Translations under genes and position numbers: made by a program | In this document: one piece after another, positions 1 to 11,000 of the stretch | How positions within the stretch are numbered: position 1 is the stretch's first letter | Layout of the letters: the number at the start of each line of letters is the position of its first letter | The notes under the pieces: generated by a model | The model's input: only the letters and a program-made list of their open reading frames with translations | Told to the model about the DNA's origin: nothing | The model's database searches: none | Source: Megaustenia siamemsis | Taxonomy: Eukaryota > Mollusca > Gastropoda > Stylommatophora > Ariophantidae | DNA: 64,000 nt | Assembly (NCBI GenBank): GCA_032433765.1 | Contig: JAVIAB010000049.1 | Span: 23,742,147-23,806,146, forward strand | Direction of reading: 5' to 3'

Positions 1-448
1 GTTTTATCCATCTGCTGTTTGATAGAATTTTGTGAGCTGGTCATATTGTTTGATTGTTCCAACTTTGAATTTCTTAGTAAAAAAGTAAAGTAAAGTACCC
101 CCGTCACGCCAAGTGACGTATAGGGAATATGGTGTTACTGACCATAAATTTTACAGACCTTCAGCACATGATTTTTGGGCTTATGTGGTCGGTATTAAGC
201 CCGTGCCGCTTTACTTTCCCAGAAAAAAAATCTGGTACCCATTAAAGGCTGGGTGAACCGGAAGCCGTCGGTTGGGATCGAACCCTACCTCTTGTCCTTT
301 GTAGTCCAGTTTACTAACCACTGAGCTAACGCGGCTCCTAGAATTTGTGAGTAGGTCATATTATTTGATTATTCCAACTTAGAATTTGTGAGTAGGTCTA
401 TTGTTTGATTATTCCAACTTAGAATTTGTGAGTAGGTCATATTGTTTA
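1..448. repeat. 41-bp minisatellite split by a SINE
   Basis: Units beginning agaatttgtgagtagg recur at 340, 381 and 421, and a diverged unit lies at 25-78. A tRNA-derived SINE (79-338) sits between the first and later units, so it inserted into an existing short array. No coding content. Confidence 0.75.
79..338 (-). mobile_element. tRNA-derived SINE, family 1
   Basis: Read on the minus strand it begins with a tRNA-like head of about 77 nt. The head has a box A-like tagctcagtggttag (here gttagctcagtggttag), a box B-like gggttcgatccc, and ends that pair as an acceptor stem. A body of about 180 nt follows, ending near cgccaagtgacg and an A/T-rich tail. The same family occurs at 39650-40017 (+) and 52593-52853 (-). 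No protein is encoded; such elements are moved by LINE reverse transcriptase. Confidence 0.85.
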
Positions 449-465
449 TCGGCACCTCAACTACA

Positions 466-696
466 TGTACATGTGGACAGGCGCCCACGACTATTGAACA
501 CATACTTCAAGACTATACTGAATACAGTAGACTGAGGAAAACCCGTTGGTCCATAGTTACAATACTACAGGCTCCCAAGACTGCTGAACACATACTTCAA
601 GACTGTACTGAATACAGTAGACTGAGGAAAACCCATTGGTCCTTAGATACAACACTACAGGCAAAACTATATGGCTTACTGCATGGTGGGGGTTAG
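466..696 (+). pseudogene. LINE ORF2 C-terminal zinc-knuckle fragment, internally duplicated
   Basis: The translation contains CTCGQAPTTIEHILQD followed by a Y..LR...W pattern and then AKLYGL. This is typical of the C-terminal tail after the RNase H domain in some animal non-LTR retrotransposons. A 90-bp segment is tandemly duplicated in frame (481-570 and 571-660), so the EHILQD motif appears twice. The fragment is short and ends at a stop at 694-696, so it is a decayed piece and not a gene. Confidence 0.6.
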
Positions 697-699
697 GGT

Positions 700-1042
700 T
701 AAGTTTAAGGTGAAGGTTTGGGTACCTAAAAGGACAAAGAGAGCAGACTCGCTCGACCTGACCACATTGTGCGTGCGAAACTAGAGATGGATATGACAGT
801 TTCTTCTGTCAAAACATTGGTAAATGAAGTTTAAAAAGGGCGAAGTGATCATATTTCCGTGAGCGGAATAACAAATCAATGCAGTTGTTCTTGCGACTCC
901 ACAGTAAGTTTGGCATGAATGGTGCGGTAAGGAGTAAGCATATCCCGGACATGCAGAGTCGAGATCTTCCCAGGTAGAAAACGGACGAAGACAAGGGTAG
1001 AAAGTTGCTTGCTCGCTGTCGTGTAAGTGATCAGAAAGATAT
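700..1042. other. no recognisable feature
   Basis: Unique-looking sequence. A 61-codon minus-strand reading frame at 809-994 matches nothing I recognise. Confidence 0.5.
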
Positions 1043-1465
1043 GGCTATGGTTATGGAAGGCCCCGGTATCACTGCAAACGAATTAAAATCCATAATTGCT
1101 CAAACGTCCGTGCCAGTGGAATCATCCGAATTACTAACTCATCTCCCAAACAAAGAAAGGTAGCTGTAGTCCCCATTATAGCAGTCTCAGCACACGCCAA
1201 AAGACATAAGGCGAAACCGCACAGAAAGTGAACACAGCCAACTGTTCCCTGTCATACGATATCATTCATCGTAAACCATTTGAATATCGAAACATGATCA
1301 ACACGGATGATACACACCGCTCACGGTGTGCACAGAGCACTTAACTCAGTAGCTCCTTCAACAAGCCGGACTTGGAATATGAGGAAACTGCAACAAGGAA
1401 CACTTTTCAGACACAGCAATTAAAAATTCATACCGCCTAACCGTCATATTAACCGGTATTCCAAT
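1043..1465 (+). repeat. dispersed repeat, copy 1 of an inverted pair
   Basis: About 420 bp closely match the reverse complement of 52012-52451. Shared blocks include ggctatggttatggaagg, gcaaacgaattaaaatcc and gaaactgcaacaaggaacac. The match is clear but diverged by scattered substitutions. No open frame or known family is evident; it is probably a non-autonomous transposable element. Confidence 0.75.
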
Positions 1466-1769
1466 GATGACGTATATTGCAATCAACACAGAACCCACTA
1501 TTGCGCACACTGTAGAGGATTTCAGACCACATGCATGTACTCCGCTTCACCGGAGAAGATTCCAACAGTGGAACTTTTTATCTATACACTGATCTGCATT
1601 GGAAATATAGAATTAACCATCTTTCCGGCAAAAAAACATAACAGTGAACGCTGACGCAAACATGACCACGCCATCTTGAAACCGGAAATCCCCATAGGTA
1701 TCGTAATTAAGGGTTAATATCTAATACCAGATTTGGGTGATGCTAATAAAAGTATTATTTAAAAAACCA

Positions 1770-1885
1770 TCTTTGAATTGTTGTATGCATACATTAGTAA
1801 ACTAATGTTAATCAATATTACCATATTTAAATATGGGTTTTTGTATGTACACATTGGTAAACTAATGTTAATAAATATGATTAAG
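1770..1885. repeat. 61-bp minisatellite, left part
   Basis: Two diverged units around ttggtaaactaatgttaat and ttaaatatgggtttttgta. The same array continues at 2850-3246, on the other side of a Penelope-like insertion. Confidence 0.8.
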
Positions 1886-2790
1886 TCCCTAATGGACGGT
1901 TCGAGATCAAGCATAGCTTCACATGTGTGTCCCGCAACATCATTTATGCCATCATATGCCAACGATGCCACATGACCTATATTGGTGAGTCTGGGAGAAG
2001 ATTAGCGGAAAGATTTTGTGAACATCTACGTGATGTCCAACAGAATACTGGTACTCCGGTGTCTTCCCACTTCAACTCCCCTGATCACAAGGGCAAAGAC
2101 GACATCCGTGTCACTGGTATTGTCCTTTGTCACTCTGGCGACCGCAGCATCTATACTTTGGAAAATCGCCTCATAGTCCAGTATGGTTCGCTGACCCCAC
2201 GAGGTATGAATGTATCACACTCATACACATAGTTTCCTTTTGGTTGCTCCTTCCCTTTTGCATAGCCTTCTCTACTGCACATATTTGGGTTCTTTGGTCT
2301 ACTTACTATGTCATGCTATTTATAGTTCTCCTCCTCGAGTTCCTAATGAGACACTTTGGTGTTCTCCTCTATACCTTTTTTCTGTGCTCCTTACCCCTTA
2401 TTTGTTTTTATTGTGCCCCACTCTCGGACATCTCACTCTTGCAGCCTTTTGAGCACCTGTTAGTCTGCTGTTCTTTTCTTTCTCCTTTGTGTTTGCACAC
2501 TGACCCCTATGTGAACTCCTCTGGTTCTGTGTTCATTTGCGCACATTTCTGCATGTTTCTGTACGTTCACTACAGCCGCACTTGGTTGCTATTTCCTTTT
2601 CGTTTTGACCTCTGTTTACACACAGGAAAGATAATTTTGTTTTCTTTAACACATTTCGATTGTTTTTGTTTTGGTTGTTTCGTTATTAGTTTTGAGTGTG
2701 TGTTTTTTTGTTCCCGCTGAAGGCCTATTGGGCCGAAACGTCGTTTAGTCTGTGTCGTCCACTTATCACGTAAAGCTTCTTACATACCAT
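1886..2790 (+). mobile_element. Penelope-like element, 5'-truncated
   Basis: A GIY-YIG endonuclease reading frame (1890-2232) is followed by about 550 bp of T-rich 3' sequence. This ends in a conserved segment with ctgaaggcctattgggccg then aaacgtc, and then gtgtcgtccacttat. That segment recurs twice, in opposite orientations, at 55090-55250. The reverse transcriptase part is missing. The element interrupts a 61-bp minisatellite. Confidence 0.75.
1890..2232 (+). pseudogene. GIY-YIG endonuclease domain of a Penelope-like element
   Basis: In frame are NIIYAIICQRC (the GIY-equivalent strand with a CxxC pair), TYIGES (YIG), RLAERF (conserved Arg), EHLRD (conserved His) and YTLENRLI (the Glu region). 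This is the order seen in the C-terminal endonuclease of Penelope-like retroelements, where the domain nicks target DNA. The frame is open from about 1890 to a stop at 2230-2232. With no start codon of its own and no reverse transcriptase, it is a truncated relic. Confidence 0.8.
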
Positions 2791-2849
2791 TTTTTTAATT
2801 TTTTAATTTTTCCTCACATTCAGCTTTACTGCATTTTTATGCCTTAACC

Positions 2850-3246
2850 CCTTAATCAATATTACCTTCTTTAAATATGGGTTTTTGTATGCACACATTG
2901 GTAAACTAATATTAATCAAATACTACCTTATTTAAATATGGGTTTTTGTATGCACACATTGGTAAACTAATGTTAATAAAATGTTACCTTATTTAAATAT
3001 GGGTTTTTGTATGCACACATTGGTAAACTAATGTTAATAAAATGTTACCTTATTTAAATATGGGTTTTTGTATGCACACATTGGTAAACTAATGTTAATA
3101 AAATGTTACCTTATTTAAATATGGGTTTTTGTATGCACACATTGGTAAACTAATGTTAATAAAATGTTACCTTATTTAAATATGGGTTTTTGTATGCACA
3201 CATTGGTAAACCAATGTTAATCAAATACTACCTTATTTAAATATGG
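2850..3246. repeat. 61-bp minisatellite, right part
   Basis: About six units of a 61-bp repeat containing ttaaatatgggtttttgta and cacacattggtaaactaa. The ggtttttg core occurs at 2941, 3002 and 3063, a period of 61. Confidence 0.92.
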
Positions 3247-3725
3247 TATATGTTTTTGGTATACAGCCAGCTACTGATAAGCAAAACAAATCTAGTTTGA
3301 TTAATTACCTGTCCTCCAAAGCAAACAGAGCAAGATATTAAAACCTCCAAAAAAAAAAAAAAAAAATTTAAAATACTGAACATTTCAAGAGCAAAACAGC
3401 AGATACAAAAACACAGCTTCATTCCTAGTCAAGATAAGCTCCTATATATCTTCAATGAAACTCATTTCTTAACTGATGCATGTTAGTTTTAATTATATAA
3501 TGTAATATTAATATACTATCGAGTTTCGCTGCTTTCACGTATATTTTTACTTTATTCAATGTCTCATTGAAAAGTAGGCTTTAGCAGAATTCAATCTGTT
3601 ACACTTCTCACCCTAATGGTTGATGAAAAATATACACTGTAATTTAATTTGTTTTTAATGCTTGTGGACAAACTGTATTTCTTTTTTTTTATTTTTAAGT
3701 CAAACAATGCACTCTCTCTCTTCTA
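3247..3725. other. AT-rich sequence without a gene
   Basis: An A-run of about 18 lies near 3350, with scattered AT-rich sequence around it. I see no element or exon. Confidence 0.5.
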
Positions 3726-3951
3726 CCTTTTAGCTCCCAGTGGAGCATAGGTCTTCAACAAACACTTTCCAAGTCGTTCTGTTTTTTGCAATTCTTTTAA
3801 GATCATTCCATGTCTTCCCCATCATCTTCATCTCTGCTTCAATCTGTCTTCTCCAAGAATTCCTTGGTCTTCCTCTTTGTCTTTTCCCCTGGGGATTCCA
3901 AAAAAGGGCCTGTTGTGTAATACTCTCAGTTGGTTTCCCCAAACAATGCAC
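3726..3951 (-). pseudogene. LINE-A ORF2 C-terminal fragment
   Basis: The minus-strand translation contains ITQQALFWNPQGKRQRGRP, SWRRQIEAEMKMMGKTWNDL and FVEDLCSTGS before a stop. This is the familiar C-terminus of a widespread animal non-LTR reverse transcriptase family, past the RT core. About 73 codons survive. A second copy is at 49050-49232 (+), where its last codons have been amplified into a minisatellite. Confidence 0.8.
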
Positions 3952-4154
3952 TATTACAACAAAATTAAAGGATTGTATATTTTCCCATACTGGTTATAAT
4001 TCTGATCAGAAAGATATGTCTGGATGAAGCCTTGATATGTATATCTCAATCATGTAGGGTGAGCAGAATGGACGGAGATGATTATGTGAGAATGGATGAG
4101 ATCACGTTTGAGTTTAGATCAATAGTTTTCACTGAAAGACCGAGGCATATGCTA

Positions 4155-4652
4155 CTGTATTTGACATCGAGGAAGTTGCAATAAGATACCTTCTGATTTT
4201 GGACTTCAGGACGTTACAATAGATACCTTTTGATTTTGGACTTCCGGACGTTACATTAAGGTACCTTCTGATTTTGGACTTCCAGGCGTTACAATAAGGT
4301 ACCTTTTGATTTTGGACTTCCGGACGTCACAATAAGGTACCTTCTGATTTTGGACTTCCGGACGTTACAATAAGGTACCTTTTGATTTTGGACTTCCGGA
4401 CGTCACAATAAGGTACCTTCTGATTTTGGACTTCCGGACGTTACAATAAGGTACCTTTTGATTTTGGACTTCCGGACGTTACAATAAGGTACCTTTTGAT
4501 TTTGGACTTCCGGACGTTACAATAAGGTACCTTTTGATTTTGGACTTCCGGACGTTACAATAAGGTACCTTTTGATTTTGGACTTCCGGACGTTACAATA
4601 AGGTACCTTTTGATTTTGGACTTCCGGACGTCACAATAAGGTACCTTTTGAT
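4155..4652. repeat. 38-bp minisatellite
   Basis: About 13 units containing tgattttggacttccggacg and acaataaggtacct. Successive tgattttgg cores lie 38 bp apart (4383, 4421). Units alternate between gacgtt and gacgtc, and the left end is diverged. Confidence 0.93.
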
Positions 4653-5059
4653 TTCCTGATGACTCACTTTCTTATATTCAGTATCAGCCCACTCCTTGGC
4701 TGGATCTTTGCGGCCCGTTTCCAGCGAAAGATGGTGTTTAAATGCAGGTCTCTGAGTCAACGATACATCCTGACATGGCGCACCATTATCTCGTTTTGTT
4801 TAACTTCTATACTGTGGACATCACAAGCAGAGTGGTCTGGAAAATGACAATGTCTTAAGGCGACTGTGACTTGTTGTGCTGTCAGAGGGAAAAAGACAGT
4901 TACTGGAGAATTGAAGACTGAGCTTGATAGCTTAATGTGCTGGGGGGAGGCAGGAGCATTAGTCAACCCATAATCGGACCAGCTGTGTATCAAACCCGGC
5001 GGGGGGCAAGTATAACTTGGTTCTATTTTAACAGCTGCTTATCAAAACATCAATATGTA
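4653..5059. other. unique sequence without a recognised gene
   Basis: Overlapping short frames on both strands (62-78 codons) resemble nothing I know and show no convincing exon structure. It separates the 38-bp array from the large satellite. Confidence 0.5.
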
Positions 5060-8000
5060 GCTTCGGAGCTTATCGAGAGAACTAACTTAATAAAATACCA
5101 TGGAGTGTGTGGATGTTGTAGAGATAACTAACTTAATAAAATACCATGGAGTGTGGAGGTTGTAGAGAGAACTAACTTAATAAAATACCATGGAGTGTGG
5201 AGGTTGTAGAGAGAACTAACGTAATAAAATACCATGGAGTGTGGAGGTTGTAGAGAGGACTAACTTAATAAAATACCATGGAGTGTGGAGGTTGTAGAGA
5301 GAACTAACTTAATAAAATACCATGGAGTGTGGAGGTTGTAGAGAGAACTAACTTAATAAAATACCATGGAGTGTGGAGGTTGTAGAGAGGACTAACTTAA
5401 TAAAATACCATAGAGCTCGGAGGTTGTAGAGAGGACTAACTTAATAAAATACCATGGAGCTCGGAGGTTGTAGAGAGGACTAACTTAATAAAATACCATG
5501 GAGTGTGGAGGTTGTAGAGAGGACTAACTTAATAAAATACCATGGAGTGTGGAGGTTGTAGAGAGGACTAACTTAATAAAATACCATGGAGTGTGGAGGT
5601 TGTAGAGAGAACTAACTTAATAAAATACCATGGAGTGTGGAGGTTGTAGAGAGAACTAACTTAATAAAATACCATGGAGTGTGGAGGTTGTAGAGAGGAC
5701 TAACTTAATAAAATACCATGGAGTGTGGAGGTTGTAGAGAGGACTAACTTAATAAAATACCATGGAGTGTGGAGGTTGTAGAGAGGACTAACTTAATAAA
5801 ATACCATGGAGTGTGGAGGTTGTAGAGAGAACTAACTTAATAAAATACCATGGAGTGTGGAGGTTGTAGAGAGAACTAACTTAATAAAATACCATGGAGT
5901 GTGGAGGTTGTAGAGAGGACTAACTTAATAAAATACCATGGAGTGTGGAGGTTGTAGAGAGAACTAACTTAATAAAATACCATGGAGTGTGGAGGTTGTA
6001 GAGAGGACTAACTTAATAAAATACCATGGAGTGTGGAGGTTGTAGAGAGAACTAACTTAATAAAATACCATGGAGCTCGGAGGTTGTAGAGAGAACTAAC
6101 TTAATAAAATACCATGGAGTGTGGAGGTTGTAGAGAGGACTAACTTAATAAAATACCATGGAGTGTGGAGGTTGTAGAGAGGACTAACTTAATAAAATAC
6201 CATGGAGTGTGGAGGTTGTAGAGAGGACTAACTTAATAAAATACCATGGAGCTCGGAGGTTGTAGAGAGAACTAACTTAATAAAATACCATAGAGCTCGG
6301 AGGTTTTAGAGAGGACTAACTTAATAAAATACCATGGAGCTCGGAGGTTGTAGAAAGAACTAACTTAATAAAATACCATAGAGCTCGGAGGTTATAAAGA
6401 GAACTAACTTAATAAAATACCATGGAGCGCGGAGGTTGTAGAGAGAACTAACTTAATAAAATACCATGGAGCTCGGAGGTTATAGAGAGAACTAACTTAA
6501 TAAAATACCATAGAGCTCGGAGGTTGTAGAGAGAACTAACTTAATAAAATACCATGGAGTGTGGAGGTTGTAGAGAGAACTAACTTAATAAAATGCCATG
6601 GAGTGTGGAGGTTTTTAGAGAGAACTAACTTAATAAAATACCATGGAGCTCGGAGGTTGTAGAGAGAACTAACTTAATAAAATACCATAGAGCTCGGAGG
6701 TTGCAGAGAGAACTAACTTAATAAAATACCATAGAGCTCGGAGGTTGTAGAGAGAACTAACTTAATAAAATACCATGGAGTGTGGAGGTTGTAGAGAGAA
6801 CTAGCTTAATAAAATACCATGGAGCTCGGAGGTTGTAGAGAGAACTAACTTAATAAAATACCATGGAGCTCGGAGGTTGTAGAGAGGACTAACTTAATAA
6901 AATACCATAGAGCTCGGAGGTTGTAGAGAGAACTAACTTAATAAAATACCATGGAGTGTGGAGGTTGTAGAGAGAAATAACTTAATAAAATACCATGGAG
7001 CTCGGAGGTTGTAGAGAGAACTAACTTAATAAAATACCATAGAGCTCGGAGGTTATAGAGAGAACTAACTTAATAAAATACCATGGAGTGTGGAGGTTGT
7101 AGAGAGAACTAACTTAATAAAATACCATGGAGCTCGGAGGTTGTAGAGAGAACTAACTTAATCAAATACCATGGAGTGTGGAGGTTGTAGAGAGAACTAA
7201 CTTAATAAAATACCATGGAGTGTGGAGGTTGTAGAGAGAACTAACTTAATAAAATACCATGGAGTGTGGAGGTTGTAGAGAGGACTAACTTAATAAAATA
7301 CCATGGAGTGTGGAGGTTGTAGAGAGGACTAACTTAATAAAATACCATGGAGTGTGGAGGTTGTAGAGAGGACTAACTTAATAAAATACCATAGAGCTCG
7401 GAGGTTGTAGAGAGGACTAACTTAATAAAATACCATAGAGCTCGGAGGTTGTAGAGAGGACTAACTTAATAAAATACCATGGAGCTCGGAGGTTGTAGAG
7501 AGGACTAACTTAATAAAATACCATGGAGTGTGGAGGTTGTAGAGAGAACTAACTTAATAAAATACCATGGAGCTCGGAGGTTGTAGAGAGGACTAACTTA
7601 ATAAAATACCATAGAGCTCGGAGGTTGTAGAGAGGACTAACTTAATAAAATACCATAGAGCTCGGAGGTTGTAGAGAGGACTAACTTAATAAATACCATA
7701 GAGCTCGGAGGTTGTAGAGAGGACTAACTTAATAAAATACCATAGAGCTCGGAGGTTGTAGAGAGGACTAACTTAATAAAATACCATAGAGCTCGGAGGT
7801 TGTAGAGAGAACTAACTTAATAAAATACCATAGAGCTCGGAGGTTGTAGAGAGAACTAACTTAATAAAATACCATAGAGCTCGGAGGTTGTAGAGAGGAC
7901 TAACTTAATAAAATACCATGGAGTGTGGAGGTTGTAGAGAGGACTAACTTAATAAAATACCATGCAGCTCGGAGGTTGTAGAGAGAACTAACTTAATAAA

Positions 8001-11000
8001 ATACCATAGAGCTCGGAGGTTGTAGAGAGGACTAACTTAATAAAATACCATGGAGCTCGGAGGTTGTAGAGAGGACTAACTTAATAAAATACCATAGAGC
8101 TCGGAGGTTGTAGAGAGAACTAACTTAATAAAATACCATAGAGCTCGGAGGTTGTAGAGAGGACTAACTTAATAAAATACCATAGAGCTCGGAGGTTGTA
8201 GAGAGGACTAACTTAATAAAATACCATGGAGTGTGGAGGTTGTAGAGAGGACTAACTTAATAAAATACCATGGAGTGTGGAGGTTGTAGAGAGAACTAAC
8301 TTAATAAAATACCATGGAGTGTGGAGGTTGTAGAGAGGACTAACTTAATAAAATACCATGGAGTGTGGAGGTTGTAGAGAGGACTAACTTAATAAAATAC
8401 CATGGAGTGTGGAGGTTGTAGAGAGAACTAACTTAATAAAATACCATGGAGTGTGGAGGTTGTAGAGAGGACTAACTTAATAAAATACCATAGAGCTCGG
8501 AGGTTGTAGAGAGGACTAACTTAATAAAATACCATGGAGCTCGGAGGTTGTAGAGAGGACTAACTTAATAAAATACCATGGAGTGTGGAGGTTGTAGAGA
8601 GGACTAACTTAATAAAATACCATGGAGTGTGGAGGTTGTAGAGAGGACTAACTTAATAAAATACCATGGAGTGTGGAGGTTGTAGAGAGAACTAACTTAA
8701 TAAAATACCATGGAGTGTGGAGGTTGTAGAGAGAACTAACTTAATAAAATACCATGGAGTGTGGAGGTTGTAGAGAGGACTAACTTAATAAAATACCATG
8801 GAGTGTGGAGGTTGTAGAGAGGACTAACTTAATAAAATACCATGGAGTGTGGAGGTTGTAGAGAGGACTAACTTAATAAAATACCATGGAGTGTGGAGGT
8901 TGTAGAGAGAACTAACTTAATAAAATACCATGGAGTGTGGAGGTTGTAGACAGAACTAACTTAATAAAATACCATGGAGTGTGGAGGTTGTAGAGAGGAC
9001 TAACTTAATAAAATACCATGGAGTGTGGAGGTTGTAGAGAGAACTAACTTAATAAAATACCATGGAGTGTGGAGGTTGTAGAGAGGACTAACTTAATAAA
9101 ATACCATGGAGTGTGGAGGTTGTAGAGAGAACTAACTTAATAAAATACCATGGAGCTCGGAGGTTGTAGAGAGAACTAACTTAATAAAATACCATGGAGT
9201 GTGGAGGTTGTAGAGAGGACTAACTTAATAAAATACCATGGAGAGTGGAGGTTGTAGAGAGGACTAACTTAATAAAATACCATGGAGTGTGGAGGTTGTA
9301 GAGAGGACTAACTTAATAAAATACCATGGAGCTCGGAGGTTGTAGAGAGAACTAACTTAATAAAATACCATAGAGCTCGGAGGTTTTAGAGAGGACTAAC
9401 TTAATAAAATACCATGGAGCTCGGAGGTTGTAGAAAGAACTAACTTAATAAAATACCATAGAGCTCGGAGGTTATAAAGAGAACTAACTTAATAAAATAC
9501 CATGGAGCGCGGAGGTTGTAGAGAGAACTAACTTAATAAAATACCATGGAGCTCGGAGGTTATAGAGAGAACTAACTTAATAAAATACCATAGAGCTCGG
9601 AGGTTGTAGAGAGAACTAACTTAATAAAATACCATGGAGTGTGGAGGTTGTAGAGAGGACTAACTTAATAAAATACCATGGAGTGTGGAGGTTGTAGAGA
9701 GAACTAACTTAATAAAATACCATGGAGTGTGGAGGTTGTAGAGAGGACTAACTTAATAAAATATCATGGAGTGTGGAGGTTGTAGAGAGAACTAACTTAA
9801 TAAAATACCATGGAGCTCGGAGGTTGTAGAGAGAACTAACTTAATAAAATACCATGGAGTGTGGAGGTTGTAGAGAGGACTAACTTAATAAAATACCATG
9901 GAGTGTGGAGGTTGTAGAGAGGACTAACTTAATAAAATACCATGGAGTGTGGAGGTTGTAGAGAGGACTAACTTAATAAAATACCATGGAGCTCGGAGGT
10001 TGTAGAGAGAACTAACTTAATAAAATACCATAGAGCTCGGAGGTTTTAGAGAGGACTAACTTAATAAAATACCATGGAGCTCGGAGGTTGTAGAAAGAAC
10101 TAACTTAATAAAATACCATAGAGCTCGGAGGTTATAAAGAGAACTAACTTAATAAAATACCATGGAGCGCGGAGGTTGTAGAGAGAACTAACTTAATAAA
10201 ATACCATGGAGCTCGGAGGTTATAGAGAGAACTAACTTAATAAAATACCATAGAGCTCGGAGGTTGTAGAGAGAACTAACTTAATAAAATACCATGGAGT
10301 GTGGAGGTTGTAGAGAGAACTAACTTAATAAAATGCCATGGAGTGTGGAGGTTTTTAGAGAGAACTAACTTAATAAAATACCATGGAGCTCGGAGGTTGT
10401 AGAGAGAACTAACTTAATAAAATACCATAGAGCTCGGAGGTTGCAGAGAGAACTAACTTAATAAAATACCATAGAGCTCGGAGGTTGTAGAGAGAACTAA
10501 CTTAATAAAATACCATGGAGTGTGGAGGTTGTAGAGAGAACTAGCTTAATAAAATACCATGGAGCTCGGAGGTTGTAGAGAGAACTAACTTAATAAAATA
10601 CCATGGAGCTCGGAGGTTGTAGAGAGGACTAACTTAATAAAATACCATAGAGCTCGGAGGTTGTAGAGAGAACTAACTTAATAAAATACCATGGAGTGTG
10701 GAGGTTGTAGAGAGAAATAACTTAATAAAATACCATGGAGCTCGGAGGTTGTAGAGAGAACTAACTTAATAAAATACCATAGAGCTCGGAGGTTATAGAG
10801 AGAACTAACTTAATAAAATACCATGGAGTGTGGAGGTTGTAGAGAGAACTAACTTAATAAAATACCATGGAGCTCGGAGGTTGTAGAGAGAACTAACTTA
10901 ATCAAATACCATGGAGTGTGGAGGTTGTAGAGAGAACTAACTTAATAAAATACCATGGAGTGTGGAGGTTGTAGAGAGAACTAACTTAATAAAATACCAT

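Noticed and set aside
688..705. Interstitial telomere repeat (gggttagggttaa)
   Set aside because: Only about two TTAGGG units; chance is likely.
2127..2720. 197-residue hydrophobic protein
   Set aside because: T-rich 3' region of the Penelope-like element read in another frame; no family resemblance.
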